64,000 nt of DNA, from the NCBI RefSeq assembly GCF_019511665.1, contig NZ_JAEUAW010000005.1, positions 124,001 to 188,000 of the forward strand, written 5' to 3'. The DNA comes from Microbacterium jejuense (lineage in GTDB: Bacteria; Actinomycetota; Actinomycetes; Actinomycetales; Microbacteriaceae). Shown one piece after another: positions 8,085 through 17,255 of this stretch. The position numbers were made by a program, and so were the translations under genes. Below the pieces are notes generated by a model. That model worked only from the letters and a program-made list of their open reading frames with translations. It did not search any database and was not told where the DNA came from. Position 1 is the stretch's first letter. Every line of letters begins with the position of its first letter.

Positions 8085-9881
8085 TCAGCCGTGCAGGCGG
8101 GCCACGACCTCACCGACCGGCACGATCTCGCGGTCGCCGCTGCGGCGGTCCCACACCTCGACCTGCCCGTCGGCGGCGCTGCGGCCAACGATGACGATCT
8201 TCGGCACGCCGACGAGCTCGGCGTCGCCGAACTTGACGCCGGGCGACACCTTCGGGCGGTCGTCGTACAGCACGTCGAGCCCCGCGGCCTCCAGCTCGGA
8301 CGACAGCTGCTCGGACACCTCGAACACGACGGGCTCGCGCCCGGTCGCGACGACCTGCACGTCGAACGGTGCGACCGACGCGGGCCAGATGAGGCCCTTG
8401 TCGTCGTTGTTCAGCTCGGCGATGATCGCGAGGATGCGGGTGATGCCGATGCCGTACGAGCCCATCGTCACGGTGACGAGCTTTCCGTTCTCGTCGAGCA
8501 CCTTCAGCCCGAGCGCTTCGGCGTACTTGCGGCCGAGCTGGAAGACGTGTCCGATCTCCATGCCGCGGGCGAGCTCCACAGGACCGGACCCGTCCGGCGC
8601 CGGGTCGCCTTCGCGCACGTTCGCGATCTCGACGAAGCCGTCGCCCGCGAAGTCCCGCCCGGCGACGAGCGTGTGCACGTGCTTCTCGTCGATGTTCGCG
8701 CCCGTGACCCAGGCCGTGCCGTCGACGACACGCGGGTCGAGCAGGTAGCGGATGCCGGTCGCGGACTCCTCGCCGAGCACGGCGCCGGTCTCGGACCAGG
8801 GGCCGATGTAGCCCTTGACCAGCAGCGGGTTCCTCTCGAAGTCCTCGGTCGTCGCCGCCTCGACGGCGGCCGGAGCGAAGGCGACCTCGGCGCGCTTGTC
8901 GTCGACGTCGCGGTCGCCGGGGATGCCGACGATCACGAGTTCGCGCGTGCCGTCGAGGTGCGTGAGCGCGAGAACGACGTTCTTGAGCGTGTGCGCGGCG
9001 GTCCACTCGGTGGCGCCGTCGGTCGCGGGTCCCGCGATGCCGGGCGCGGGCGCATCGAGGTGCGCGTTCGCATGGTCGACGAGGGTCTGGATCGTCGGGG
9101 TGTTCGGCGAGTCGAAGACGACGGGGGCGCCGAGTCCCTCGATCGGGAGGGCATCGGGGACGATCGTGGTGAAAGCCTCGACGTTGGCCGCGTACCCGCC
9201 GGCCGAGCGCACGAAGGTGTCTTCGCCGACGCTCGTCGGGTGCAGGAACTCCTCGGAGCGGGATCCGCCCATGGCCCCGGCATCCGCCTGCACGATCACG
9301 TACTCGAGACCGAGACGCTGGAAGATGCGCTCGTAGGCGTCGCGCTGCGCCATGTACGACGCGTCGAGTCCCGCGTCCGACGCATCGAACGAGTACGCGT
9401 CCTTCATCGTGAACTCACGGCCGCGCAGCAGTCCTGCGCGCGGCCGGGCTTCGTCGCGGTACTTGTCCTGGATCTGGTAGATCGTCAGCGGCAGATCCTT
9501 GTACGACGAGTACAGATCCTTGACGAGCAGGGTGAAGGCCTCTTCGTGCGTGGGGGCGAGCAGATAGTCGCCGCCCTTGCGGTCCTGCAGCCGGAACAGC
9601 AGGTCCCCGTACTCCTCCCACCGCCCGGTGGCCTCGTACGCCTCGCGCGGCATCAGCGCCGGGAAGTGGACCTCCTGCGCGCCTGCGGCCGCCATCTCTT
9701 CGCGCACGACCGCCTCGATCCGCGCCTTCACCCGCAGACCCAGCGGCAGCCACGCGAAGATGCCCGCGGCCTGCGGGCGGATGTAGCCGGCGCGAACGAG
9801 CAGCTTGTGGCTCGTGACAGCAGCGTCGGCGGGGTCTTCACGGAGGGTGCGGAGGAAGAAATTCGACAGACGGGTGACCAC
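8085..9881 (-). CDS. proS: Prolyl-tRNA synthetase (bacterial type with editing insertion)
   Basis: ProS charges tRNA-Pro with proline in the cytoplasm. The 598-residue product shows class II motif 1 around [19 protein letters not shown], motif 2 in [20 protein letters not shown], and motif 3 near the C-terminus ([11 protein letters not shown]). An insertion after motif 2 contains [17 protein letters not shown], marking the bacterial-type enzyme with an editing domain. The GTG start gives [19 protein letters not shown], as in homologues, and TAGACT lies eight bases before it, suggesting a near-leaderless mRNA. It diverges from the RNB ribonuclease gene with only 37 bases between start codons. 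Confidence 0.95.
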   Translation of the reverse strand: MVTRLSNFFLRTLREDPADAAVTSHKLLVRAGYIRPQAAGIFAWLPLGLRVKARIEAVVREEMAAAGAQEVHFPALMPREAYEATGRWEEYGDLLFRLQDRKGGDYLLAPTHEEAFTLLVKDLYSSYKDLPLTIYQIQDKYRDEARPRAGLLRGREFTMKDAYSFDASDAGLDASYMAQRDAYERIFQRLGLEYVIVQADAGAMGGSRSEEFLHPTSVGEDTFVRSAGGYAANVEAFTTIVPDALPIEGLGAPVVFDSPNTPTIQTLVDHANAHLDAPAPGIAGPATDGATEWTAAHTLKNVVLALTHLDGTRELVIVGIPGDRDVDDKRAEVAFAPAAVEAATTEDFERNPLLVKGYIGPWSETGAVLGEESATGIRYLLDPRVVDGTAWVTGANIDEKHVHTLVAGRDFAGDGFVEIANVREGDPAPDGSGPVELARGMEIGHVFQLGRKYAEALGLKVLDENGKLVTVTMGSYGIGITRILAIIAELNNDDKGLIWPASVAPFDVQVVATGREPVVFEVSEQLSSELEAAGLDVLYDDRPKVSPGVKFGDAELVGVPKIVIVGRSAADGQVEVWDRRSGDREIVPVGEVVARLHG

Positions 9882-9889
9882 GATCGTCA

Positions 9890-9912
9890 AGTCTAGGGCC
9901 CGTGCCTACACT
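9890..9912. promoter_or_regulatory. Back-to-back -10 boxes for proS (minus) and the RNB ribonuclease (plus)
   Basis: TAGACT on the minus strand (9890-9895) and TACACT on the plus strand (9907-9912) are 11 bases apart and point outward. Each lies 6-8 bases before a start codon. The -35 region of each promoter must overlap the start region of the other gene. Confidence 0.55.
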
Positions 9913-9918
9913 GATCGG

Positions 9919-11361
9919 GTGCCCGCCCGCCGCCCACGACTCGCGCCCGTCCGCGCGCATGACGCGCTCATCGAGTCGCTGGCGCAGCTGCGCGTCGACC
10001 TCGATCTGCCGACCGCCTTCCCTGCAGAAGTGGATGCCGCGGCCGCGAGCACCGCCCGGTCGGTGCCGACCGATCCTGCCGAGGCGGGCCTCGACGATCT
10101 GCGCGACCTCGAATTCCTGACGATGGATCCGGCCGGCTCGACCGACCTGGATCAGGCGATGCACCTCGAGCGGACGCCGACCGGCGGCATCCTCCATTAC
10201 GCCATCGCCGACGTGCCGGCGTACGTCGAACCCGGCGGCCCGATCGACGCGGAGGCGCGCGAGCGCGGGCAGACCCTGTACGCCGCGGACGGCCGTGTCC
10301 CGCTGCACCCCGTCGCGATCAGCGAGGACGCGGCGTCGCTCCTGCCGGACCGCGACCGCCGCGCCTACGTGTGGCGGTTCGAGCTCGACGAGGGCGCACG
10401 TCCCGTGAGCAAGACCGTGCGGCGCGCCGTGATCCGCTCGCGGCGGCAGTGGACCTACGCGGATGCGCAGGCGGCGGTCGACGCCGGCACCGCGCCGCCC
10501 ACGCTGCAGGCGCTGGCGTGGTTCGGCGCTCAGCGTCAGGAGCGCGAGTCCGAACGGGGCGGCGCGAGCCTCAACGTGCCTGAGGCGCGCGTCGTGCCAG
10601 ATGACGGCGGATACCGGCTCGAGCGCGAGGCGCCGCTTGCCATCGAGGACTGGAACGCGCAGGTGTCACTGCTGACGGGCATGGCCGCCGCCGAGCTCAT
10701 GCTGCGTGGCGGTGTCGGGATCCTGCGCACGATGCCGGCCGCGGCACCCGACGATGTGGCGGCGTTCCGTGCGCAGACCGTGGCACTCGGGCTGCCGTGG
10801 CGCACCGACGTCGCGTACGGCGACTACCTGCGCGGGCTCGACCGCGAGGATCCGTCGGCGTTGGCGATCCTGGATGTCGCGACGGGCCTCTTCCGCGGCG
10901 CCGGGTATGTCGCGTTCGACGGCACGCCGCCCGCCGACCCGCTGCAGTCCGCCATCGGGGCGCCGTACGCGCACACCACCGCCCCGCTCCGCCGGCTGGT
11001 CGACCGCTGGTCGCTGGTCGTCTGCGAGGCGATCGCGAACGACCGCGCCGTGCCCGAGTGGGCGCGCGAGAGCCTCCCGGAGCTGCCGAAGATCATGGGC
11101 CGCAGCGACGGCCTGGCGGGCCGGCTGCAGGCGGGCACGCTCGACCGCGTCGAGGCGGCGCAGCTGTCGGGCCGCGAGGGCCGCACGTTCGACGCCGTGG
11201 TGCTCGGCCGGCGCAACGGCGCCGCGCGCGTGCAGCTGATCGATCCGCCCGTCGCCGCCAAGGTCGACGGGCTGGAGGCCGCACCCGGCTCGACCGTGCG
11301 GCTGCGGCTGCGGTCCGCCGACATCGGCACGGGCGAGATCGCGCTGGAGGCCGCCGGCTGA
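9919..11361 (+). CDS. RNB-domain ribonuclease (RNase II/R family)
   Basis: The 480-residue product contains the RNB catalytic core: TMDPAGSTDLDQAMHLE supplies the Asp cluster that binds the metal ions, and YADAQAAVD and APYAHTTAPLRRLVDRW are further family blocks. RNB enzymes are 3'-to-5' exoribonucleases that degrade single-stranded RNA to nucleotides. It is shorter than E. coli RNase II or RNase R and shows no obvious N-terminal cold-shock domains, as is usual for the actinobacterial short form. The GTG start follows TACACT by exactly six bases. The gene is 34 bases upstream of pcp. Confidence 0.88.
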   Translation: MPARRPRLAPVRAHDALIESLAQLRVDLDLPTAFPAEVDAAAASTARSVPTDPAEAGLDDLRDLEFLTMDPAGSTDLDQAMHLERTPTGGILHYAIADVPAYVEPGGPIDAEARERGQTLYAADGRVPLHPVAISEDAASLLPDRDRRAYVWRFELDEGARPVSKTVRRAVIRSRRQWTYADAQAAVDAGTAPPTLQALAWFGAQRQERESERGGASLNVPEARVVPDDGGYRLEREAPLAIEDWNAQVSLLTGMAAAELMLRGGVGILRTMPAAAPDDVAAFRAQTVALGLPWRTDVAYGDYLRGLDREDPSALAILDVATGLFRGAGYVAFDGTPPADPLQSAIGAPYAHTTAPLRRLVDRWSLVVCEAIANDRAVPEWARESLPELPKIMGRSDGLAGRLQAGTLDRVEAAQLSGREGRTFDAVVLGRRNGAARVQLIDPPVAAKVDGLEAAPGSTVRLRLRSADIGTGEIALEAAG

Positions 11362-11395
11362 CACGCCGCCGGCGGGCGCCGCATAGCCTGGGAGC

Positions 11396-12031
11396 ATGAC
11401 GACCGTCCTGCTCACCGGTTTCGAGCCTTTCGGCGGCGACGCCGCCAACCCGTCCGGCGAGGCCGTTCACCTCGTGGCCTCGCGGTGGAGCGGTCCGGAG
11501 GTGCTGGTCAGCGCCGTGCTGCCGGTCGCCTTCGCCGGGGCCGCCGCGCGGCTGCGCGCAATGATCGACGAGCACCGTCCGGATGTCGTGATCGCCGCCG
11601 GCCTCGCGGGTGGGCGCGCCACGATCGGTGTGGAGCGTGTCGCGGTGAACCTCATCGACGCCCGCATCCCCGACAACGACGGCGACCAGCCGGTCGACGT
11701 GCCGAGCTCGCCCGGCGCCGCGTCGGCGCAGTTCGCGACGCTCCCCGTGAAGGAGATCGTGCGTCGGCTCGCGGCGGCGGGGATCCCTGCCGAGGTGTCG
11801 TACTCGGCGGGCACCTTCGTGTGCAACCACGTGTTCTTCACCGCGCTGGAGGCCGTGGCATCCCCCACTCGCGCCGGATTCGTCCACGTCCCGTGGTCTG
11901 CCGAGCACGCTCCGTCGCCGGATGCCGCCGCCCTGCCGCTCGCGAGGATCGTCGAGGCGCTCGAGATCGCGGTGCGCACGAGCCTCGACGTCGCGCAGGA
12001 CGCCGCCGTGACGGCGGGCACGCTGCACTGA
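11396..12031 (+). CDS. pcp: Pyroglutamyl-peptidase I
   Basis: This cytoplasmic cysteine peptidase removes N-terminal pyroglutamate from peptides. The 211-residue product has the family start LLTGFEPFGGDAANPS. Predicted catalytic residues are Glu80 (GVERVAVNL), Cys143 (SAGTFVCNH) and His164 (FVHVPW), the expected triad with correct spacing. Length matches the family. The ATG is six bases after TAGCCT (11384-11389), so the mRNA may be leaderless even though the RNB gene ends just upstream. It converges with the tetR gene, six bases apart. Confidence 0.93.
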   Translation: MTTVLLTGFEPFGGDAANPSGEAVHLVASRWSGPEVLVSAVLPVAFAGAAARLRAMIDEHRPDVVIAAGLAGGRATIGVERVAVNLIDARIPDNDGDQPVDVPSSPGAASAQFATLPVKEIVRRLAAAGIPAEVSYSAGTFVCNHVFFTALEAVASPTRAGFVHVPWSAEHAPSPDAAALPLARIVEALEIAVRTSLDVAQDAAVTAGTLH

Positions 12032-12037
12032 CGGGAC

Positions 12038-12640
12038 TCAGTCGGCGCCGGAGCCCATCGCGGCCGCCGCCGCGGCCGTCACGGTCGCGACGATCGCCGC
12101 ACGCCGCGCCGCACGGCGAGCCTGCGCCCCCCGCGCATCGGGGATCATGAGCAGGTCCAGCTGCGGCAGCGCCGGCCAGGCGTTGACGAGGCTCACGATG
12201 GTGAGCAGGAGCTCGCCCGCGGCCTCGCGACCGACCCCCGGCAGCATCGTCTGCAGGCGGGTGACCTTCTCGGCGTGGTACGCGACGCGGGCCGGGTCCT
12301 CGGCTGCCGCAGAGCCCCGCTCGAGCCCCTCCCAGAAGATGAGCCGCGGAATGACGCCGTCCGCCATGTGATGGTCGAAGAGGCGACCGGCGTAGTCGCC
12401 GACGGCCGCGGGTCCGCTGCCCAGCGGGGTGACGGCATCCATGGACTCGCGCAGCACGTCCGCGAGCACCGTGGCGAACAGCTCGTCCTTCTTGCCGAAA
12501 TACTGGTAGATGCGCTCCTTGTTGACGCCGGCGGCCGCTGCGATGCGGTCGACACGCGCGCCCGCGAGGCCGTGCTCGCTGAACTCGGCCGTCGCGGCAT
12601 CCAGCAGCAGGCGCTTGGTGCGCTCGGTGTCCCACGCCAT
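12038..12640 (-). CDS. TetR/AcrR-family transcriptional regulator
   Basis: The 200-residue product begins with a TetR-type helix-turn-helix: LLLDAATAEFSEHGLAGARV, then IAAAAGVNKERIYQYFGKKD. The C-terminal ligand domain is unlike any family I can name, so the inducer is unknown. The ATG follows TAGGAT (12647-12652) by six bases. The divergent neighbour is a two-helix membrane protein, and three copies of a CAACC-n3-CAGTTG site sit between the two genes, so it probably represses both itself and that gene. The C-terminal tail is rich in Arg and Ala. Confidence 0.88.
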   Translation of the reverse strand: MAWDTERTKRLLLDAATAEFSEHGLAGARVDRIAAAAGVNKERIYQYFGKKDELFATVLADVLRESMDAVTPLGSGPAAVGDYAGRLFDHHMADGVIPRLIFWEGLERGSAAAEDPARVAYHAEKVTRLQTMLPGVGREAAGELLLTIVSLVNAWPALPQLDLLMIPDARGAQARRAARRAAIVATVTAAAAAAMGSGAD

Positions 12641-12661
12641 GCCGTCATCCTACGCCGAAAA

Positions 12662-12676
12662 CCAACTGGATGGTTG
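12662..12676. promoter_or_regulatory. Operator-like site 1 for the TetR protein
   Basis: The minus strand reads CAACCATCCAGTTGG, an imperfect palindrome. It lies just upstream of the tetR -10 box, so binding would block tetR transcription. The same pattern appears twice more next to the divergent gene. Confidence 0.55.
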
Positions 12677-12704
12677 CGGAATAGATCCATCGGTGATTCA
12701 CTTG

Positions 12705-12733
12705 CAACCAGTCAGTTGCAACCGTTCAGTTGG
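12705..12733. promoter_or_regulatory. Tandem operator-like sites 2 and 3 for the TetR protein
   Basis: CAACCAGTCAGTTGC (12705-12719) and CAACCGTTCAGTTGG (12719-12733) are adjacent copies of the site-1 pattern, 14 bases centre to centre. They lie over the expected promoter of the small membrane protein gene that starts at 12755. Confidence 0.6.
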
Positions 12734-12754
12734 ACTATGCGAAGGATGCCGCAC

Positions 12755-13033
12755 ATGACCGCTCCCCTGACCCCCGAGCCCACCACCGCTCCGACTCCCG
12801 CGCCCGTCGCGCCGCCCGCCGTGCCCTCGGTGCACGTCCGCGCCCTCATCACGTGGATCGCGATCTTCCCGCTCGTCTCGGTCGGGATGCTGCTGCTCGC
12901 CCCCATCTCGGACTCGTGGCATCCGATCCTCCGCGCCCTCGTGCTCACGGCCGTCGTCGTGCCGCTCGCCGTCTACATCGTCGTTCCGCGTCTGCTGCGC
13001 GTCCACGGCGCACTGGCGCGGCGCCGCCGGTGA
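12755..13033 (+). CDS. Small two-helix membrane protein, probable TetR target
   Basis: The 92-residue product has a Pro/Thr-rich N-terminus and two membrane helices (ITWIAIFPLVSVGMLLLAPI and LVLTAVVVPLAVYIVVPRLL), then a basic tail. The membrane part resembles the C-terminal domain attached to some antibiotic-biosynthesis-monooxygenase-like proteins, but here it stands alone. Function is unknown. The ATG is preferred because GAAGG lies eight bases upstream; an ATG at 12737 is possible. Tandem TetR-type sites end 21 bases before the start. Confidence 0.7.
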   Translation: MTAPLTPEPTTAPTPAPVAPPAVPSVHVRALITWIAIFPLVSVGMLLLAPISDSWHPILRALVLTAVVVPLAVYIVVPRLLRVHGALARRRR

Positions 13034-13060
13034 CGCCGGGTCGCGCGCCGAACCCAGGAC

Positions 13061-14275
13061 TCACCGACGCCGGCGGCCGAGGTGCAGCACCTCCCGCACG
13101 ACGAGCCCGGCGACGAGCGCCCAGAACGCCGCACTGACTCCGGCGATCGCGACGCCGGACGCCGCGACGAGGAAGGTGACGACGGCGGGGAGCCGCTCAC
13201 CGGGGTCGTCGATCGCCTGCTGCACGGCCGAGCCGAACGCCCCGAACAGCGCGATACCGGCGACGGCCGGGATGACGGCATCCGGTGCCACCACCACCAG
13301 TGCGACGAGTGCCGCCGACAGCCCGCCCAGGACGATGCCGCTCGCACCGGTCGAGACGCCGGCCACCCACCGGCGCTTCGCGTCGGGATCGGCATCGGGG
13401 GCCGCGGCCAGCGCGGCGCTGATGGCGGCGAGGTTGATCGCGTGCCCGCCGGCCGTCGCACCCAGCGCCGTGCCCACGCCCGTCACGAGCATCGCGGGCC
13501 GCCACGGCACCTCGTAGCCGAAGCTGCGCATGATCGCGACGCCGGGAACGTTCTGCGACGCCATCGTCACGAGGAACAGCGGCAAGGCGAGCCCGACGAC
13601 GGCGCCGAGCGTCAGTGCGGGCGCCGTGAACTCGAGGCGCGGGATGAGCACGCCCGGGTCGATCGACGCGCCCGTCGTGACGACGTGAACCCCGACGACG
13701 ACGGCTGCCGCCACGAACGCCAGCGGCACGGCCCAGCGGGGTGCGAAGCGCACGCCGATGAGCCACACGATCACCACGGGCACCACTCCCCACGGGTCGG
13801 CCACGATCCCGGTCACGGGCGCCAGGCAGAGCGGCAGCAGCACCCCGGCGAGCATCGCCTGCGCGATGGACGGCGGGATGCGGGCGATCAGGCGGCCGAG
13901 CTGCGGCCACAGCGCGGTGAGCAGGATGAGCCCGGCCGTCACGAGGAACGCACCGACGGCGGCCGGCCAGCCGCCTTCGACGGACCCGGTGGCGGCGAGG
14001 ACGGCGGCTCCGGGCGTGGACCAGGCGACCGTGATCGGCATGCGGTAGCGCCACGCCAGCAGGATCGCCGACGCGCCCATCGTGAGGCACAGCACGAGCA
14101 GCCCGCTCGCCGCCTGCGCGGGTGTCGCCCCGACGGCGTCCAGCCCGGTGAGCACCACCGCGAACGAACTCGTGACGCCGACCAGCGCCGTCACGATGCC
14201 GGCGACGATGGGACGCGACAGCGGCGCGCGACCGGTCGGTTCGGTGGGAGCGGGTGCGGACTCGGGGGCGGTCAC
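13061..14275 (-). CDS. BenE-family transporter (benzoate/H+ symporter type)
   Basis: The 404-residue product has about twelve membrane helices and matches the BenE family, with RYRMPITVAWSTPGAAVLA, FLVTMASQNVPGVAIMRSFG and GATAGGHAINLAAISAALAA as recognisable blocks. BenE proteins are proposed benzoate-proton symporters, but no aromatic degradation genes are nearby, so the substrate is open. The GTG at 14275 gives the usual family length; longer in-frame starts add a basic, low-complexity stretch. CAGGAT lies seven bases before it. The gene diverges from the YdcF-type gene. Confidence 0.83.
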   Translation of the reverse strand: MTAPESAPAPTEPTGRAPLSRPIVAGIVTALVGVTSSFAVVLTGLDAVGATPAQAASGLLVLCLTMGASAILLAWRYRMPITVAWSTPGAAVLAATGSVEGGWPAAVGAFLVTAGLILLTALWPQLGRLIARIPPSIAQAMLAGVLLPLCLAPVTGIVADPWGVVPVVIVWLIGVRFAPRWAVPLAFVAAAVVVGVHVVTTGASIDPGVLIPRLEFTAPALTLGAVVGLALPLFLVTMASQNVPGVAIMRSFGYEVPWRPAMLVTGVGTALGATAGGHAINLAAISAALAAAPDADPDAKRRWVAGVSTGASGIVLGGLSAALVALVVVAPDAVIPAVAGIALFGAFGSAVQQAIDDPGERLPAVVTFLVAASGVAIAGVSAAFWALVAGLVVREVLHLGRRRR

Positions 14276-14325
14276 CCTCGTGATCCTGCCACGTCGGACG
14301 AGCGGGATGCCTCTAGGGTCGGGGT

Positions 14326-14922
14326 GTGCGTCGCCTCCTGCTGATCCTGGCCGGCGTGACGGCCGCCGCGGCCGCCGCCCTCGTCTCGTGGGCGGAGGTC
14401 GTGCACTGGCGGACGTCACGCCAGGCCCTCGGCGACGCCGCGGTGCCCGGAGGCCGTGAGGCGGTCGTCGTGCTGGGGTACCGCAACACGGGGACGCGCG
14501 CGAACTTCGTCAACCGCCACCGTGTGCGGGTGGGCCTGCGCTCGCAGGACCCGGAGGCGCCCGAGAGCGTCCTGGTGCTGTGCGGCGGCGCGGTCGGCGG
14601 CGATGTGCCCGAGGCCGAGCTGATGGCCCGGTACGCGCGCGAGCGCGGCTACGCCGGCCCGATCCACCTCGACACGCAGAGCCGCACGACCGCCGAGAAC
14701 ATCCGGTTCGCCGTCCCCCTCGTCGAGGACGCCGACACCATCAAGATCGTCTCGCACGCGCCCCACGCGGTCGTGGGCCGGGAGTACCTGTGGGCGATGC
14801 GCCCCGACCTCGCCGCGCGACTGGTGCGCGGCGACGACCACCGCGTCGGCGAGGCGCCGGTCCTCACCGTCGCCGCGGCGATCATCGCGCGGCGGCACCG
14901 GGCCCGACGCCGGCGTGCGTGA
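14326..14922 (+). CDS. YdcF-family (DUF218) membrane-anchored protein
   Basis: The 198-residue product starts with one signal-anchor helix (LLLILAGVTAAAAAALVSWA) and then a DUF218 domain: REAVVVLGYR, ESVLVLCGGAVGG, LDTQSRTTAENIRFAVPLV and IKIVSHAPH. YdcF-type proteins include SanA and ElyC, linked to envelope integrity; biochemistry is poorly known. The GTG start is six bases after TAGGGT (14314-14319), pointing to a leaderless mRNA. Confidence 0.82.
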   Translation: MRRLLLILAGVTAAAAAALVSWAEVVHWRTSRQALGDAAVPGGREAVVVLGYRNTGTRANFVNRHRVRVGLRSQDPEAPESVLVLCGGAVGGDVPEAELMARYARERGYAGPIHLDTQSRTTAENIRFAVPLVEDADTIKIVSHAPHAVVGREYLWAMRPDLAARLVRGDDHRVGEAPVLTVAAAIIARRHRARRRRA

Positions 14923-14938
14923 CGCGGGGTCTGCGCTC

Positions 14939-15050
14939 GCGCTGTCGTTTCCGGCATCCGCTGTCGAAAGAAGCTGGCGCGCGTGCCGATGTCGACAGCG
15001 CGGACGATGGGGTGGGGAGAGAACGACAGCGCGTGCCGATTTCGACAGCG
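14939..15050. repeat. Intergenic block of CGACAGCG repeats
   Basis: The gap contains GCGCTGTCG at 14939, GCCGATGTCGACAGCG at 14985-15000, a further CGACAGCGCG near 15023, and GCCGATTTCGACAGCG at 15035-15050, in both orientations. The same word is found at 6665-6681. No ORF in the block looks real. Confidence 0.55.
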
Positions 15051-15103
15051 TGAAGGATGCCGCCAGGCGACGTCGCAGCGGGGCCCGGCTCAGGGGGCCC
15101 AGG

Positions 15104-15967
15104 TCAGCGGGCGTCGACCTCGGCGAGCAGTTCGGCGATCATCCGGTGGCCCTGCGCCTCGAACTCGGCGTCTCCGACCTGGTGCGCCCAGCAGGCCGTG
15201 GCGATCGCCTCGCGCAGCCGGATCGACAGCCAGTGCTCGGGATGCCGGGGGTCGTCGCCGTAGCCGTCGAAGAACGCCGCCTCGCACGCCGGGTCCTCGC
15301 GCCACTCCTGCACGGCGAGCCGCGCGAAGTCCGTCGCCGCGGGGCGGAAGGCGAAGCGCCCGAAGTCGATGACGCGCACCTCGTCGCCGTCGACGAGCCA
15401 GTTGCGCGGCTGCCAGTCGCCGTGCGTCGGCACGAGGTCGACCTCGATCGCCGGCAGTGCGGCGAGCATGCTCCGCAGCCGCGCCTCCACGTCGGGCGCG
15501 ATGGCGTGCGGCGTGTCGAGCCAGGCCCGTGCGCGGACGGTGGCCGCGGCATCCGTCCCCTCCGACGGTCGCACCGCCTGCGCGTGGAACTCCCGCAGCA
15601 GCACCCCCGCACGCCGATGCACCTCGGGATCGACGCCCCACGGTGTGCGGTAGGCCAGCTCGCCCGGCAGCCAGGCCGTGACGAGCACCCTGGCCTCGCG
15701 GTCGTGGTGACGCAGCACGGGCGCGTGGCCGGTGTCGCACCACACCGAGAGCAGGCCGCTCAGGTGCGCGTCGAGCTCCCGGCCGAAGTGGTGGGCGTCG
15801 GGCCCGGCGGCCTTCACGACGAACTCGGCATCCCGCCGGCGCACGCGCAGCACGACCGTCTCGACCTGGTTCCAGCTCAGGTCGGCGACGACGTCGGCCG
15901 CCGGCATCCACTCCTCGACACGAGCGCGCTGCGCGGCCGACAGGCGTGCGAAGCCGACGGCGCCCAC
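15104..15967 (-). CDS. Aminoglycoside-phosphotransferase-fold kinase
   Basis: The 287-residue product has the APH/choline-kinase fold: Brenner-type motif THGDWQPRNWLV (catalytic Asp and Asn) and VIDFGRF (metal-binding Asp). An N-terminal lobe contains EFVVKAAG with the probable ATP-anchoring Lys. Family members phosphorylate antibiotics, sugars or other small alcohols; nothing here points to antibiotic resistance. The start codon is two bases after the ispG stop codon on the same strand, so the two are likely co-transcribed and coupled. Confidence 0.85.
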   Translation of the reverse strand: MGAVGFARLSAAQRARVEEWMPAADVVADLSWNQVETVVLRVRRRDAEFVVKAAGPDAHHFGRELDAHLSGLLSVWCDTGHAPVLRHHDREARVLVTAWLPGELAYRTPWGVDPEVHRRAGVLLREFHAQAVRPSEGTDAAATVRARAWLDTPHAIAPDVEARLRSMLAALPAIEVDLVPTHGDWQPRNWLVDGDEVRVIDFGRFAFRPAATDFARLAVQEWREDPACEAAFFDGYGDDPRHPEHWLSIRLREAIATACWAHQVGDAEFEAQGHRMIAELLAEVDAR

Positions 15968-15969
15968 GG

Positions 15970-17121
15970 CTATGAGGTGACGACCTGCGCCGTGCCGATC
16001 GGAGCCTCAGGGCCCATCTCGTCGGCGATGCGGTTGGCCTCCTCGATGAGGGTCGCGACGATCTCGGCCTCGGGCACGGTCTTGATGACCTGGCCCTTGA
16101 CGAAGATCTGACCCTTGCCGTTGCCGGACGCGACGCCGAGGTCGGCCTCGCGGGCCTCTCCGGGACCGTTGACGACGCAGCCCATGACAGCGACGCGCAG
16201 CGGCACCGTCATGTCTTTCAGGCCCTCGGTCACCGAGTCCGCCAGCGAGTACACGTCGACCTGCGCGCGCCCGCACGACGGGCACGAGACGATCTCGAGC
16301 TTGCGCTCGCGCAGGTTGAGCGACTGGAGGATCTGATGCCCGACCTTGACCTCTTCGGCGGGCGGCGCCGACAGCGACACTCGGATCGTGTCGCCGATGC
16401 CTTCGGCGAGCAGGATGCCGAACGCCGTCGCCGACTTGATCGTGCCCTGGAAGGCCGGCCCCGCCTCGGTGACACCGAGGTGCAGCGGCCAGTCGCCCCG
16501 CTCGGCGAGCAGGCGATAGGCCTTGACCATGACGATCGGGTCGTTGTGCTTGACCGAGATCTTGAAGTCGTGGAAGTCATGCTCTTCGAAGAGGGATGCC
16601 TCCCACACGGCGCTCTCGACGAGAGCCTCGGGCGTCGCCTTGCCGTACTTCTCGAGCAGGCGCTTGTCGAGCGAGCCGGCGTTGACGCCGATGCGCAGCG
16701 ACACTCCGGCATCCTTCGCCGCCTTCGCGATGGCGCCGACCTGGTCGTCGAACTTGCGGATGTTGCCCGGGTTGACGCGCACCGCGCCACAGCCGGCGTC
16801 GATGGCCTGGAACACGTACTTCGGCTGGAAGTGGATGTCGGCGATCACCGGGATCTGGCTCTTGGCCGCGATGATGTGCAGCACGTCGGCGTCGTCCTGC
16901 GACGGCACGGCCACACGCACGATCTCGCAGCCCGAGGCGGTGAGCTCGGCGATCTGCTGCAGCGTCGCGTTGATGTTCGTCGTGGGCGTCGTCGTCATCG
17001 ACTGCACGCTCACGGGGGCGTCGCCTCCGACCAGCACCTTGCCCACCTTGATCTGGCGGCTCTTGCGGCGGGGGGCGAGCGTTTCGGGGACCTTGGGCAT
17101 CCCGAGATTCACGGCTGGCAC
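15970..17121 (-). CDS. ispG: 4-hydroxy-3-methylbut-2-en-1-yl diphosphate synthase
   Basis: IspG (GcpE) converts MEcPP to HMBPP in the MEP isoprenoid pathway using a [4Fe-4S] cluster. The 383-residue product shows [20 protein letters not shown], the TIM-barrel blocks ([20 protein letters not shown]), and the cluster-binding C-terminal domain with [10 protein letters not shown] and GCVVNGPGE. Length is normal. The GTG start is six bases after TAGTCT (17128-17133). dxr of the same pathway lies about 10 kb away on the same strand, with the site-2 protease gene between them. Confidence 0.96.
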   Translation of the reverse strand: MPAVNLGMPKVPETLAPRRKSRQIKVGKVLVGGDAPVSVQSMTTTPTTNINATLQQIAELTASGCEIVRVAVPSQDDADVLHIIAAKSQIPVIADIHFQPKYVFQAIDAGCGAVRVNPGNIRKFDDQVGAIAKAAKDAGVSLRIGVNAGSLDKRLLEKYGKATPEALVESAVWEASLFEEHDFHDFKISVKHNDPIVMVKAYRLLAERGDWPLHLGVTEAGPAFQGTIKSATAFGILLAEGIGDTIRVSLSAPPAEEVKVGHQILQSLNLRERKLEIVSCPSCGRAQVDVYSLADSVTEGLKDMTVPLRVAVMGCVVNGPGEAREADLGVASGNGKGQIFVKGQVIKTVPEAEIVATLIEEANRIADEMGPEAPIGTAQVVTS

Positions 17122-17255
17122 GCTCCCAGACTACGCGGCTCGCAGGCGCGCCGGCCCGGCTCGGCGGTGAGAGGGCTGGGTGAGCCCTGAACGGACGCCG
17201 GGCGGAGGCATCCCTGCCGCACGGGCGTGCGCCGCGGACGGTGTATCTTCCCGCC

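Noticed and set aside
15104..15967. Aminoglycoside resistance gene
   Set aside because: Only the general APH fold is seen. It is coupled to ispG and has no resistance-type context.
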